A DNA stretch of 64,000 nucleotides from positions 94,954-158,953 of the forward strand of contig NZ_JANFYZ010000002.1 of NCBI RefSeq assembly GCF_024460775.1. Reading direction: 5' to 3'. Made by a program: the position numbers and the translations under genes. The DNA comes from Desulfovibrio desulfuricans. Its GTDB lineage: Bacteria > Desulfobacterota > Desulfovibrionia > Desulfovibrionales > Desulfovibrionaceae. Numbering within the stretch: the first letter of the stretch is position 1; each line of letters starts with the position of its first letter. The notes below the pieces were generated by a model. The model was given only the letters and a program-made list of their open reading frames with translations. It did no database searches and was not told the origin of the DNA. Shown piece by piece: positions 44,433-53,722 of this stretch.

Positions 44433-45776
44433 TCAGCCGTGGGCTTTGGCGCGTTCCTTGTCTTGGTACATGGCAGTGTCCGCGCAGGAGAGCAGCGCAT
44501 CCACTGTGAGGGCAGTATCAGGGTACACTGCACTGCCCATGCTGAACGTGATCGGCCCAGGTATGTTCAGCTCTGGCAATCCCTTTGCAAGATCGGCGCG
44601 CATTCGGGTAAAGGCGGCCTTGTCCCTCTCCTCGGCCGGGGGACCGTTGAGCAGCAATACAAATTCATCACCGCCCATACGCCCCAGAATATGGGTCACC
44701 GGGGCATGTGCGCGAACAACCTCTGCGAAGAGTTGCAATACTCGGTCGCCCGCCTCATGTCCATAGGTGTCGTTGATGCCTTTAAAATTATTTAAGTCGA
44801 CGTAATATAAGGTGAATTTTTTTACAACTGGTGAGGCTATGCGCCTTTGTAGTTCCTCAAAGAGCCCACGCCTGTTGAGCGCCCCCGTAAGGGCGTCTCT
44901 GTAAGCGATGGCCTCAAGATATGTGCGAATTTGCGTAAGGTCATGATTCCTTTGAACTAACGTTGCCAGGAAGAGACTGAGAAGAACGCTCATACCCACA
45001 TAGAGCCATGATTCCAGTGATCTGAACCACGCAACGCCTGCCGACATGCGGATCAGCCAGTGAGCGTTAAGAATTGTCACAGGCATGTCTATGCTGCCGG
45101 CGTCTTTTTCTGAATCCGCACTGCCAGCTATAAGCAACGCACCGCCTTTATGGGGGGATGTGCGCCAAAGGCCAAAATCGATATTCATGCTGTCCAGCAG
45201 GTAAAGGTCCGAGGCTGTCAGCACTTCAGGAAAACGCAGTAATATTGCAGCAATACCCCAATATTGAGGACGGCCGGAAGCATCAGGAAGGAATACGGAA
45301 AGTCGCCCCACCAGAGCCGCATCCCCGTTGGGGAGCAGTACCGGCCCGGCCAGGGTCAGGGGGGCACCGTGGCGGGCCGTGATTGCCTCGTGGCAGCCCA
45401 GATTGCCGTCAAGCATATCCTGCCCCACCAGCAGGCTGTTGGCAGGCGTATATGGGTACACCTTGTTTATGGTGCCGCCGGGAGCGAGAACAAAGGCCTG
45501 AATGGTGTCATCATCGCGCAGGGCAGCGGCAACACGCTCGAATTCCTGAATATTCCCGCTGTTGTCAATAACAAGCGCGTTCAGGGTTTCCGTTTTGAAT
45601 ATCAGGCGCAACAGATCGCTTTGGAGATTATCGCGTTGCGAGCGGGCAATGCTCTCAAGCTTGACCCGCTCAAGCTGCTGTTTGCGGTCAATCAAAACCC
45701 ATGTCAAAAGTAAGTTGAAGGCCAACGTGATGAGCAGCATTCCAGTGAATGGGCGCGTTGAAAAAAATCGCACCAT
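44433..45776 (-). CDS. Membrane-bound GGDEF diguanylate cyclase
   Basis: A 447-residue protein with one membrane helix at ~12-30, a periplasmic sensor region of about 210 residues, a second helix near 255-275, and a C-terminal GGDEF domain. The active-site motif GRMGGDEF is intact, and the metal-binding DLNNFKGINDTYGHEAGD segment is present. The RxxD inhibitory site expected five residues before GGDEF is absent (PVTH there), so product inhibition at that site is unlikely. The ribosome site of ATG 45776 is weak. The gene is wedged between folP (34-base gap) and cdaA (44-base gap). Confidence 0.88.
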   Translation of the reverse strand: MVRFFSTRPFTGMLLITLAFNLLLTWVLIDRKQQLERVKLESIARSQRDNLQSDLLRLIFKTETLNALVIDNSGNIQEFERVAAALRDDDTIQAFVLAPGGTINKVYPYTPANSLLVGQDMLDGNLGCHEAITARHGAPLTLAGPVLLPNGDAALVGRLSVFLPDASGRPQYWGIAAILLRFPEVLTASDLYLLDSMNIDFGLWRTSPHKGGALLIAGSADSEKDAGSIDMPVTILNAHWLIRMSAGVAWFRSLESWLYVGMSVLLSLFLATLVQRNHDLTQIRTYLEAIAYRDALTGALNRRGLFEELQRRIASPVVKKFTLYYVDLNNFKGINDTYGHEAGDRVLQLFAEVVRAHAPVTHILGRMGGDEFVLLLNGPPAEERDKAAFTRMRADLAKGLPELNIPGPITFSMGSAVYPDTALTVDALLSCADTAMYQDKERAKAHG

Positions 45777-45810
45777 ACCGGCAGACTCGCAATCGTTGAC
45801 GGTTTGAATC

Positions 45811-46689
45811 CTAGTTGGCCTCAAGAGCCAGAGCAACAGTCATGGCCTGACGGGCCGCGACAACATCATGCACCCTGTGCCAGAACACGCCCTTGCCGCG
45901 CAGCATTGCCGTAGCCATGGCTGTTGCCAGACCACGCTCCTGCGGCGGCAGGCCCAGAAGCCCGCCAAAAACGGATTTCATGGACAAGGCCATGAGCACG
46001 GGCCGCCCGAGCGCAAGCAAGTCTTCCGGGTGGGCCAGCAGGGCAAGGTTGTGTTCAAGCGTCTTGCCAAAGCCGATGCCGGGGTCAAGCACAATGCGGT
46101 TTTCCGGCAGGCCCGCCCGTACCATGCGCGACATCTCGAGTTCAAAAAATTCCAGCACTTCGCGGCGCACATCAGTGTAGCGCGGGTCGTGCTGCATGGT
46201 CTGCGGGCGGCCTTGACTGTGCATCAGCACATAGCCGGGCTTGTATTGCACAAGCACGTCCAGCAGGGCGGGATCAAAGGCGCAGGCCGAAATATCGTTG
46301 ATGATGGCAGCCCCCATGTCCAGCACAGCGGCAGCCGTGGCGGCATGGTAGGTGTCCACGGAGATTACGGCTCCGGGCGCAGATTGGCGCAGCCCTGTCA
46401 GAACCGGCAGCAGGCGCTCGGTTTCCTGCTGGGGGGGCAGTTCCGCAGCTCCGGGCCGCGACGATTCCGCGCCAAGGTCAAGAATGTCTGCACCCTGGTT
46501 GCGCAGGGTCAGCGCATGGTTGAGGCCTGATGCCGGGGCGTTGTGCCGGCCCCCGTCATAAAAGGAATCTGGGGTCAGATTTACAATGCCCATTACGCCA
46601 AAGGGGGAGGGCGTCTTCAACGCCCGCCCCCCAAGAATATGCCAGTCTGCGCCCCTGGAAAGAGCGGCCGGGCAAATGCTATCGGTCAT
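45811..46689 (-). CDS. folP: Dihydropteroate synthase
   Basis: A 292-residue folate-pathway enzyme joining p-aminobenzoate to hydroxymethyl-dihydropterin pyrophosphate; target of sulfonamides. The signatures GIVNLTPDSFYDGGRH and DLGAESSRPGAA are present, as are DPGIGFGKTLEHN and the C-terminal WHRVHDVVAARQA. ATG 46689 overlaps the end of ftsH by 11 bases. The longer open frame upstream is a shadow of ftsH and is rejected. Confidence 0.95.
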   Translation of the reverse strand: MTDSICPAALSRGADWHILGGRALKTPSPFGVMGIVNLTPDSFYDGGRHNAPASGLNHALTLRNQGADILDLGAESSRPGAAELPPQQETERLLPVLTGLRQSAPGAVISVDTYHAATAAAVLDMGAAIINDISACAFDPALLDVLVQYKPGYVLMHSQGRPQTMQHDPRYTDVRREVLEFFELEMSRMVRAGLPENRIVLDPGIGFGKTLEHNLALLAHPEDLLALGRPVLMALSMKSVFGGLLGLPPQERGLATAMATAMLRGKGVFWHRVHDVVAARQAMTVALALEAN

Positions 46690-48691
46690 TTTCTTTACTG
46701 TTGTTCCGGGTGTTCTCGGTTTCGGACTGTTTGGACTCCGCCTGTTCCGATTGCTGCTCCTGCTTGTGCTCTGCCTTCTGTTCGGGGGCCTGAGCGTCCG
46801 TATCCGGCTCAATAACAAATTCTGCGCCGGATTTGGAAGCCTTGCCGCCCTTGGCGGCAGTGGAGGGCACGGGTTTGCCGTTGTTGTCGAGCGGGGGCAG
46901 TTCCTTGTTGTCCATGAGCAGGTCAATATCCGCGCCGGTGATGGTTTCGCGATCAAGAAGCGCCTGGGCAATGCGGTGCAGGGCATCCAGATTTTCTTCA
47001 AGCAACTTGCGGCAGCGGCTGTGCGCGTCTTCCACAATGCGCTTCACTTCCGAATCCACAAGACGTGCCGTGTCTTCGCTGAAGTTCTTGTTCTGAACCC
47101 ATTCGCGGCCAATAAAAACTTCTTCGCCGGTTTCGCCGATGGCCAGCGTGCCCACGGCCTCGCTCATGCCCCACTCGCAGACCATTTTGCGGGCCATGCG
47201 GGTGACGCGCTCAATGTCGTTGGAGGCACCGGTGGTGATATCGTCAAAAATAATTTCTTCCGCCACGCGGCCACCCAGCAGCACCACCAGATTATTGCGC
47301 AGAAAGGTGCGTGAATAGCCGTGGCGGTCTTCTTCCGGCAGCTGCATGGTCACGCCGAGGGCGCGTCCACGCGGAATGATCGTAACCTTGTGCACCGGGT
47401 CGGAACCGGGCAGCAGGCGGGCAGCCAGGGCGTGGCCGCCTTCATGGTAGGCTGTGATGCGCTTTTCTTCCTCAGAGAGGATAAGACTGCGGCGTTCGCG
47501 GCCCATGAGAACCTTGTCCTTGGCATACTCGAAATCGTGCATGTCCAGGCGATCCTGATTGAGCTTGGCGGCCTGAAGGGCAGCTTCGTTGACCAGGTTT
47601 TCAAGGTCAGCGCCAGAAAAGCCCGGTGTACCGCGAGCCAGCACTTCCAGATCAACATCGCCCGCAAGAGGCGTGCGTTTGGTGTGCACTTCAAGGATGC
47701 GGCGGCGGCCACGCAGATCGGGCGTGGGCACCATCACCTGGCGGTCAAAGCGGCCAGGGCGCAACAGGGCGGGGTCAAGCACATCGGGGCGGTTGGTGGC
47801 GGCAATGAGGATAACGCCTTCATTGCTTTCAAAGCCGTCCATTTCCACAAGCAGCTGGTTCAGGGTCTGCTCGCGTTCGTCATGCCCGCCGCCAAGGCCA
47901 GCGCCACGCTGACGGCCAACGGCGTCGATTTCGTCAATAAATATCAGACAGGGCGCGTTTTTCTTGCCCTGAACAAAAAGGTCGCGAACGCGCGAAGCGC
48001 CCACGCCCACAAACATTTCAACAAAGTCGGAGCCTGAAATGGAAAAGAACGGCACCCCGGCCTCACCTGCAACGGCCCGGGCCAGAAGGGTTTTACCCGT
48101 GCCGGGAGGGCCCACGAGCAGTACGCCCTTGGGGATGCGCCCGCCAAGGCGGGTAAATTTTTTGGGGTTGGAGAGAAATTCCACAACTTCCGAAAGTTCG
48201 TCCTTGGCTTCGTCAACGCCAGCCACGTCAGCAAAGGTAACGCGTGTGCTGTCCTGATTGAGCAGGCGCGCGCGCGACCGGCCAAAGCTCATGGCCTTGC
48301 CGCCGCCGCTCTGCATCTGGCGCATAAAGAAAATCCACACGCCCACCAGCAGCAGCATGGGGAACCATGAAACCAGCAGGGTCATGTACCATGGCTGTTC
48401 TTCCGGCGGCTCGGCCTTGATTTCGACCTTTTTTTCAATAAGGCGGTTTACGAGGCCGATGTCCTGCGGAGCATAGGACTGCACGGTTTTTCCGTCAGAG
48501 GTGCGCCCAATGAGGGTGTGCCCCTGAATGGTTACGGACATGAGCTGGCCGTTGTCCACCTGACTGAGGAAATCTGAGTAGGGCACCCGCTGGGTGATCC
48601 CCTGCGGCTGCTGGAACATATTGAAAAGCATGACCATCGCCAGGACGATTATCGCCCACAGCATCAGGTTGCGACTTATCTGATTCAACAC
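46679..48691 (-). CDS. ftsH: ATP-dependent zinc metalloprotease FtsH
   Basis: A 670-residue membrane-anchored AAA+ protease. Two N-terminal membrane helices (~10-25 and ~103-121) flank a periplasmic domain. Walker [14 protein letters not shown] lies near residue 195, with Walker [17 protein letters not shown] and the SRH region [18 protein letters not shown]. The zinc site is HEGGH, with Gly in place of the more common Ala. A Glu/Gln/Ser-rich tail ends the protein. Degrades misfolded membrane proteins and short-lived regulators. First gene of the long minus-strand run. Confidence 0.96.
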   Translation of the reverse strand: MLNQISRNLMLWAIIVLAMVMLFNMFQQPQGITQRVPYSDFLSQVDNGQLMSVTIQGHTLIGRTSDGKTVQSYAPQDIGLVNRLIEKKVEIKAEPPEEQPWYMTLLVSWFPMLLLVGVWIFFMRQMQSGGGKAMSFGRSRARLLNQDSTRVTFADVAGVDEAKDELSEVVEFLSNPKKFTRLGGRIPKGVLLVGPPGTGKTLLARAVAGEAGVPFFSISGSDFVEMFVGVGASRVRDLFVQGKKNAPCLIFIDEIDAVGRQRGAGLGGGHDEREQTLNQLLVEMDGFESNEGVILIAATNRPDVLDPALLRPGRFDRQVMVPTPDLRGRRRILEVHTKRTPLAGDVDLEVLARGTPGFSGADLENLVNEAALQAAKLNQDRLDMHDFEYAKDKVLMGRERRSLILSEEEKRITAYHEGGHALAARLLPGSDPVHKVTIIPRGRALGVTMQLPEEDRHGYSRTFLRNNLVVLLGGRVAEEIIFDDITTGASNDIERVTRMARKMVCEWGMSEAVGTLAIGETGEEVFIGREWVQNKNFSEDTARLVDSEVKRIVEDAHSRCRKLLEENLDALHRIAQALLDRETITGADIDLLMDNKELPPLDNNGKPVPSTAAKGGKASKSGAEFVIEPDTDAQAPEQKAEHKQEQQSEQAESKQSETENTRNNSKENDR

Positions 48692-48886
48692 TGCCTCCGT
48701 TACGTTTTCCGCGCGCGGTGGCGCACGGCCAGGCCGGATATATGGCCAGCACAGTTAAGAAATTACTACCTGTATGTGGCTGGTGTCAAATGCTTGTGGG
48801 CATTTGCAGTTCAGGCAACAGGGTTTCGGCTGCGCTTGTCTTGTTCATAATAATGCGCAAAACACGCTTGGCAATGGAGGTTTGAC

Positions 48887-48982
48887 ATGCAGGAGTCAAA
48901 ACAGCATGCCGGGTGCGTGTTGCGCATGGTCAAACTGTGCTGCGGGCTTTGCTGCTTTTGCTGTGCTGCAAAGGCCAAATAA
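48887..48982 (+). CDS. Possible 31-residue cysteine-rich peptide
   Basis: An ATG at 48887 preceded by GGAGG with seven-base spacing opens a 31-codon frame. The product has seven cysteines, six of them in a CCGLCCFCC cluster after a short basic/hydrophobic stretch, and ends in a Lys/Ala tail. A hairpin with a short T-run follows eight bases after the stop, which gives a complete, compact transcription unit just ahead of selC. No family recognised. The dense Cys cluster could bind a metal or Fe-S cluster, or carry sulfur. It is too short for normal gene callers; coding status is not proved. Confidence 0.4.
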   Translation: MQESKQHAGCVLRMVKLCCGLCCFCCAAKAK

Positions 48983-48988
48983 GTTTGC

Positions 48989-49011
48989 CCCCTTGCGGGC
49001 AAGGGGCTTTT
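48989..49011 (+). terminator. Hairpin terminator after the Cys-rich mini-ORF
   Basis: CCCCTT (48989-48994), six-base loop, AAGGGG (49001-49006), then CTTTT. Short, but with a T-run, and placed directly between the mini-ORF and selC. Confidence 0.5.
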
Positions 49012-49031
49012 GCCCTATGGTGCGCCCATGC

Positions 49032-49125
49032 GGAGACGTTTCGTCACCGGTGTGGCGCCCGGTCTTCAAAACCGGTGGCAGGCCTTGCGGTCTGTGGTAG
49101 GTTCGACCCCTATACGTCTCCGCCA
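49032..49125 (+). tRNA. selC: tRNA-Sec (anticodon TCA)
   Basis: A 94-base tRNA with GGAGACG/CGTCTCC acceptor arms, encoded CCA end, a long variable arm and the anticodon loop CTTCAAA (TCA at 49066-49068), which reads UGA. The long acceptor/extra-arm structure is that of selenocysteine tRNA. It shows that the organism inserts selenocysteine, typically into formate dehydrogenases and hydrogenases. None of the recognised coding genes in this window needs an in-frame UGA, and selA/selB are not here. Confidence 0.95.
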
Positions 49126-49183
49126 TTCAAGCTTTTTTAGCCAGGCTCATCTGGCTTGCCGTCTTTTGCAGACTGACGTTTTG

Positions 49184-49213
49184 TCCCCCGGTTTGACCCG
49201 GGGGATTTTTTTG
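49184..49213 (+). terminator. Rho-independent terminator after selC
   Basis: Stem TCCCCCGG (49184-49191) with CCGGGGGA (49198-49205), six-base loop, then seven T. About 60 bases after the tRNA end. Confidence 0.92.
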
Positions 49214-49248
49214 TCTTGCGGGCAGCCTGGTTTCAGCCAGGCCTGTCG

Positions 49249-50616
49249 CTATTTTTCAGATTTTTTCTTGTGGCTTGAGCGCAGGTGCAGGCGCATGGGG
49301 GCATGCGTGATGCCAAATATTTTGCGCAACGCGCGTTCAAGATAGCGGGTATAGCTTTCAGGAACACGGGTGGCATCGCTCACAAAGCACACAAAGGTCG
49401 GCGGCGCGGTTTCCGCCTGGGTCAGGTAGAAGAACTTGGCGCGCACACGCTTGACCACAGGCGGCTGGTGCTTGTCGAGCACTTCTTCCATGGCGCGGTT
49501 GAGCTTGCCGGTAGAAATGCGCACGCTGCATTCTTCGTGGATCTGGGTTGCCAGGGGCAGGATTTTTTTCAGGCCGGTTCCCTTGAGGGCAGAAACATTC
49601 AGAATCGGCACATGCGGGCAGAAGGCCAACATTTCGGCGACGTTCTTTTTGAGCCTGTCCAGCGAGTCGCGGGGGGCCAGATCGCACTTGTTGATAAGCA
49701 CCATAAAGGGAGTTTTGCGCGTGTTCAGCATGTCCATGAGGCGCTTGTCCTGCTGGCTCACGCCTTCGGCGGCGTCCAGGGTCAGCAGGGTCACGTCGGC
49801 CTTGGTGCTCGACTTGATGGCCGAGTTGACGGAGTACTTTTCCAGACTGTCGCTGATCTTGGTGCGGCGGCGTACACCTGCAGTGTCCACAAACACGTAG
49901 TCGCGCCCACCGCTCGCAAAGCGCACGTCAACGCTGTCACGCGTGGTTCCCGCCACATCGGAAACAATCATGCGGTCACTGCGGGAAATGGCGTTGATAA
50001 GCGACGACTTGCCCGCATTGGGGCGGCCAAGCATGGCCAGCTTGAGGGTCGGCGGCGCGGGCGGTTCGGTGGAGGTTTCTTCCGGCAGCAGGGCTACCAG
50101 TTCTTCCACCAGAGCGGTGATGTTGTGTCCGTGCTCGGCGGAAACCGCCAGCAGCGGGAAGCCCAGAACGTGAAATTCGGCCATGAGCTCATCTTCGCGC
50201 TCCACGCCGTCAACCTTGTTGACCACGCAGAGGGTGGGCAGGCCCTTACGGCGCACATGGGCCGCAAGATGCTCGTCCAGGGGCAGCAGGCCGTCACGCG
50301 AATCCACCACAAAGGCCACGGCAGCGGCATCAACCAGCGCCGCCTCGGTTTGCGCAAGAATGTCGCGCTCAAAGCCGCGAATGCCTTCGGGGCCTTCCAC
50401 CACAGCGGAGTGGGCGTCAAGGGTGATGCCGCCCGTGTCAACGATACCGAAAACGGGGGTGTCCTTGCGGCGCACCACGCCGTCCATGCGGTCGCGGGTC
50501 ACGCCGGGGCGGTCATGGGTGATGGCCCGATTGCTGCGGATAAGCCTGTTGAACAGGGTGGATTTGCCCACATTGGGGCGACCCACCAGAATGACGCGGG
50601 GCAATGTATCTGCCAT
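49249..50616 (-). CDS. der: Ribosome-associated GTPase Der (EngA)
   Basis: A 455-residue double-GTPase needed for 50S ribosome assembly. The first G domain has GRPNVGKSTLFN and DTGGI, with NKVD as its G4 motif. The second has GRPNAGKSSLIN, DTAGV and NKCD. A C-terminal KH-like domain and a basic tail (SSHKKKSEK) end the protein. Length and order are standard. No unusual features. Confidence 0.96.
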   Translation of the reverse strand: MADTLPRVILVGRPNVGKSTLFNRLIRSNRAITHDRPGVTRDRMDGVVRRKDTPVFGIVDTGGITLDAHSAVVEGPEGIRGFERDILAQTEAALVDAAAVAFVVDSRDGLLPLDEHLAAHVRRKGLPTLCVVNKVDGVEREDELMAEFHVLGFPLLAVSAEHGHNITALVEELVALLPEETSTEPPAPPTLKLAMLGRPNAGKSSLINAISRSDRMIVSDVAGTTRDSVDVRFASGGRDYVFVDTAGVRRRTKISDSLEKYSVNSAIKSSTKADVTLLTLDAAEGVSQQDKRLMDMLNTRKTPFMVLINKCDLAPRDSLDRLKKNVAEMLAFCPHVPILNVSALKGTGLKKILPLATQIHEECSVRISTGKLNRAMEEVLDKHQPPVVKRVRAKFFYLTQAETAPPTFVCFVSDATRVPESYTRYLERALRKIFGITHAPMRLHLRSSHKKKSEK

Positions 50617-50753
50617 GAGAATACCTTAGTGTACGCCTGGGATTTGCCAGGCGAGATTGCAAGCGTGAAGCGGAGTGCGCCGCCATGCGGTCATGCGCTC
50701 CGATGAAAAGAAAGCGCCCGGAGCATATGCTCTCTGAGGCGTCTGGCGTGTAA

Positions 50754-50774
50754 TGCCGCGCAGGCCGCGCGGCA
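50754..50774. other. GC-rich stem-loop downstream of the pseudouridine synthase gene
   Basis: TGCCGCGC (50754-50761), five-base loop, GCGCGGCA (50767-50774). Lies about 30 bases past the stop of the gene at 50803 on the minus strand. It lacks a T-run, so a terminator function is only possible. Confidence 0.4.
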
Positions 50775-50802
50775 GCCAGGACAGTTGGGTTTTGAGACTG
50801 CT

Positions 50803-51978
50803 TTACTGGCGTAAAAATTTATTTTTAGCACTTTGTTCCGTCAAAGGGAAGACCCCGCATCCGCCCCCATGTTCCGGGGCTGTCATGGCCGCGACAGGCT
50901 CTGGCATCTGCTCAAGGGCATGCGCGCCAGACCACGGCGGAAGACATGAAAACACGTGTCCGCAGGGCATGGTTACGCGCAGGGCATGCAGCATCAGGTT
51001 TTCCGGCTCCGGGGCAGATTTTTCTGCCGTGCCCATGCGGGCCGGGGCCGGGAGGGCGTAGGCCCCGCGCGGCACATGGCGGCGCGTAGGCGCAGCCTGC
51101 CCGTACTTGGTGTCGCCAATCACAGGATACCCCACGGCGGCAAGCTGTACGCGGATCTGATGCGTGCGGCCTGTCAGCAGGTGCACAAGCAGCAGGCTTT
51201 GCGCTTGCTCCACCCTCAGGGGGCGCACCATGCAAAGAGCCTCGCGGCTGTCAGCCTCGCCGGGAGCAGCCGGACGCACCTTTTCGTAGCCTTGGGCAGC
51301 ATCCTTGCGCAGAAAGTGGCGCAGAAGCTGCGTTTCGGCAAAAGGCCAACGGCCCTGCACCCATACAACGTATTCCTTGGCCAGCGTTCCATCGCGTATG
51401 GCGTCCTGTGCCTTGGCAAGGGCTTCGTACGAGGCAGCCACCAGCAGTACGCCCGATGTTTCCTTGTCCAGCCTGTGCACGGGCGTGGGCTTGAAGGGCG
51501 CGCTTGCGAAGTAGGCGGCCAGCCGGGAACTGAGGCTGTCGTCATGCCCTGTGCCGGGATGCGTAGGCAGGCCTGCGGGTTTGTTGAAGGCCCACAGGTA
51601 GCCGTCTGTGCCGATCATGGGCGGCAGCGGAGGCGAATCAACCGGCTGCGTGTCGAGAGCTGTATCCGTCAGCGGCTGGGGGGCAGTTTCTGACGCGCTT
51701 TCTTCCGCCATTTTGAAGGCAAAGGGAGGAAGACGAACAATGTCGCCTGTCTGCACACGGGCAAAGGGCTTGCATCTGCTGCCGTTGATGCGCACCTGAC
51801 CAGTGCGCACCCAGCGGTGGAGCAGGGTGGGGGGCAAGTTCAGCCGCCTTTGCAGGAACTGTAACAACTTTTGGCCGCTTTCGGTCTCCTGAACTATCGG
51901 CTGTTCCAGCGGCGATTGCCTGCTGATGCCGATGCCAGAGTCCTGGGCCTGCGTAGGGGGAGGGTTATCTTCCGACAT
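50803..51978 (-). CDS. RluC/RluD-type 23S rRNA pseudouridine synthase
   Basis: A 391-residue enzyme. An S4 RNA-binding domain lies at about residues 38-85 (FLQRRLNLPPTLLHRWVRTG). The catalytic VHRLDKETSGVLL motif, with Asp as nucleophile, is near residue 178, and LLTGRTHQIRVQLAAVGYPVIGD follows. ATG 51978 is the first reasonable start, although its ribosome site is weak. About 45 extra residues at the C-terminus run beyond the catalytic domain. Whether it modifies RluC or RluD sites cannot be told. Confidence 0.9.
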   Translation of the reverse strand: MSEDNPPPTQAQDSGIGISRQSPLEQPIVQETESGQKLLQFLQRRLNLPPTLLHRWVRTGQVRINGSRCKPFARVQTGDIVRLPPFAFKMAEESASETAPQPLTDTALDTQPVDSPPLPPMIGTDGYLWAFNKPAGLPTHPGTGHDDSLSSRLAAYFASAPFKPTPVHRLDKETSGVLLVAASYEALAKAQDAIRDGTLAKEYVVWVQGRWPFAETQLLRHFLRKDAAQGYEKVRPAAPGEADSREALCMVRPLRVEQAQSLLLVHLLTGRTHQIRVQLAAVGYPVIGDTKYGQAAPTRRHVPRGAYALPAPARMGTAEKSAPEPENLMLHALRVTMPCGHVFSCLPPWSGAHALEQMPEPVAAMTAPEHGGGCGVFPLTEQSAKNKFLRQ

Positions 51979-52055
51979 GGGGATACTCTGGCGCAAAGCC
52001 AGCCTTGCGTCAAGAGCGCCGGGGGCGCGGCCTGCGGCGGCCTGCCTGCTGCGCG

Positions 52056-53420
52056 TTACAGATAGCGGCAGTCGTTCATGGAAACCTTGGCAAAGGTGTG
52101 GTTTTCAATCCAGTCCCGAACACGCTGGCGCGTCTCAGCCCTTGTGGTCAGTTTGTTCCGCAGCATGGCCCGGTCTGCCTCCACAATGGCGTTGGCAATG
52201 CTGTTCTGCATGTTTTCTGTGCAGGCGGAACCCATTGCCAGCAAGACCGGGGGGCGGTTTTGCTGGTTGTTGTGCCTTTCAAAGCGCTGCATGAGTTCAT
52301 GCAACGTTTCGGCAACCTTCAGTCTGTCGCATCCGGGCAGCAGCACGGTGTATTCATCACCGCTCATGCGCGCCACGCAGGCTGCGGAATCCAGCCCGCC
52401 GCGCAGCAGCAGGGCCGCCTGACAAAGCACGGTATTGCCTTCTTCGTGCCCGAGGTAATCGTTAATCATTTTCAGTCCGTTGACATCGGCAACGATTATC
52501 CCCACGGGCCGAACGGCGTTTTGCTCCAGCTCCTCCACGGTCATGGTAAAAAAAGTTCGGCTGCGCAAACCTGTGAGCGGGTCGTTGCGCACCATGTCCT
52601 CAAGGTGGGCTCTGTCGGCCTGGCTTGCGCTGATGTCGGTATGCAGGCCCACCACACGCGTGGCCCTGCCGCTGGCATCGCGCTGTGTAACGTTGCCGCG
52701 GCCAAGGATCCAGGCCCAGGTGTTGTCTGCCCTGCGCATGCGGTAGGTGCATTCAAAGGTATCGCCGTGGGTGGGCGAGGCAATGATGTCTTTTTGTATG
52801 GGCACCACGTGGGCGTAATCTTCCGGATGAATCTTTTCTTCCCAGCTTCGCAGCGTTGCCGGGAAAGTCTCGGCAGAGTAGCCCAGCATTTCAATGTAGC
52901 GGGGGCTGTAGTAGACGGTATTGGTATTGGCGTCCCAATCCCACAGTCCATCGCCGGAAGCATTGAGCGCCAGCATCAGGCGGGCGGCATCCTGCGTGGA
53001 GTGCGGCGTGGCAAGGTGCTGCATGGAAAAACGCGCGGACGGCAAAATCTGCTGCGTCTGACGTTCCACCGCGCTGATGCAGCCAACCACACGCTCTGCC
53101 TGCCCTGCACCGTTACGCGCAAGGGTTATAAGCTGGGTTCGTGCCACAAGACCGTTGATGGGAAAGCATATTTCCATATGCGCCCCGATGTGGCCCTCGA
53201 GAAACGTCTGCAACGATTGCCCGAGTATGTCCCTTTTATCCTCATGGCATGCGCCAAGAAATGCCGCCATGCTGCAAGGAACATTTGCCTCAATGCCAAG
53301 TAGCCTCCCGGCCCCAAGGCTGAAGCGGAGGAGGTCTGAGGCAACGCGCCATTCCAGCACGGCATCGGTTGTGTCCGTCTGGATAAGCGGCAGGGGGAGG
53401 CTGGGATAGGGTTCGCGCAT
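52056..53420 (-). CDS. PAS-GGDEF protein with SGDEY active-site variant
   Basis: A 454-residue soluble protein. The N-terminal ~135 residues look like a degenerate PAS domain. A clear PAS fold follows at ~150-275 (LNASGDGLWDWDANTNTVYYSPRY and a terminal RVVGLHTDISASQ), then a GGDEF domain. The catalytic signature reads SGDEY instead of GGDEF. The first Gly to Ser change is tolerated in some active cyclases, but the Tyr is less usual, so activity is uncertain. The metal-binding DVNGLKMINDYLGHEEGN segment is kept. AAGGA precedes ATG 53420. It may bind rather than make c-di-GMP. Confidence 0.85.
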   Translation of the reverse strand: MREPYPSLPLPLIQTDTTDAVLEWRVASDLLRFSLGAGRLLGIEANVPCSMAAFLGACHEDKRDILGQSLQTFLEGHIGAHMEICFPINGLVARTQLITLARNGAGQAERVVGCISAVERQTQQILPSARFSMQHLATPHSTQDAARLMLALNASGDGLWDWDANTNTVYYSPRYIEMLGYSAETFPATLRSWEEKIHPEDYAHVVPIQKDIIASPTHGDTFECTYRMRRADNTWAWILGRGNVTQRDASGRATRVVGLHTDISASQADRAHLEDMVRNDPLTGLRSRTFFTMTVEELEQNAVRPVGIIVADVNGLKMINDYLGHEEGNTVLCQAALLLRGGLDSAACVARMSGDEYTVLLPGCDRLKVAETLHELMQRFERHNNQQNRPPVLLAMGSACTENMQNSIANAIVEADRAMLRNKLTTRAETRQRVRDWIENHTFAKVSMNDCRYL

Positions 53421-53722
53421 GGCAATCCTTGGGAGTCCAAGATATGGTGCCAAAAGACAGGAATCTGACGCAGAGCATAAATTGCTGCGCGACCCTACTA
53501 CTCTTCAGGAAAGAATGCTACTATCATTTTATATATACAAGTAGATATTTGGTGCTAAAATTAAAAAGCGAGGCTGCCGGAGGCGAGCCAGCGGGCAACG
53601 CCAGCGGGGCGTTACGGAAGGGCGTGGCGCGGCGGCAGGATGGAAAATTATTTTATAGCAGATAGCTGCGGGCGTATTGCCCTTGCATTGTTGAAGATTG
53701 CCGCCAGCAAAATTGTGTGGGG
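53421..53722. other. Intergenic region with a GC-rich island in AT-rich flanks
   Basis: About 300 bases. Bases 53500-53570 are AT-rich, 53571-53640 very GC-rich with overlapping short repeats, then AT-rich again. No gene, clear hairpin terminator or RNA was recognised. Confidence 0.45.

Larger units (their letters stand above)
48692..49031. other. Intergenic region between ftsH and selC
   Basis: About 340 bases holding the ftsH promoter region on the minus strand and, on the plus strand, the possible Cys-rich mini-ORF (48887-48982) and its hairpin terminator (48989-49011). Confidence 0.5.

Noticed and set aside
53571..53640. GC-rich island considered as a REP element or small RNA
   Set aside because: The repeats are short and do not form a clean stem. 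No second copy was seen in the window.
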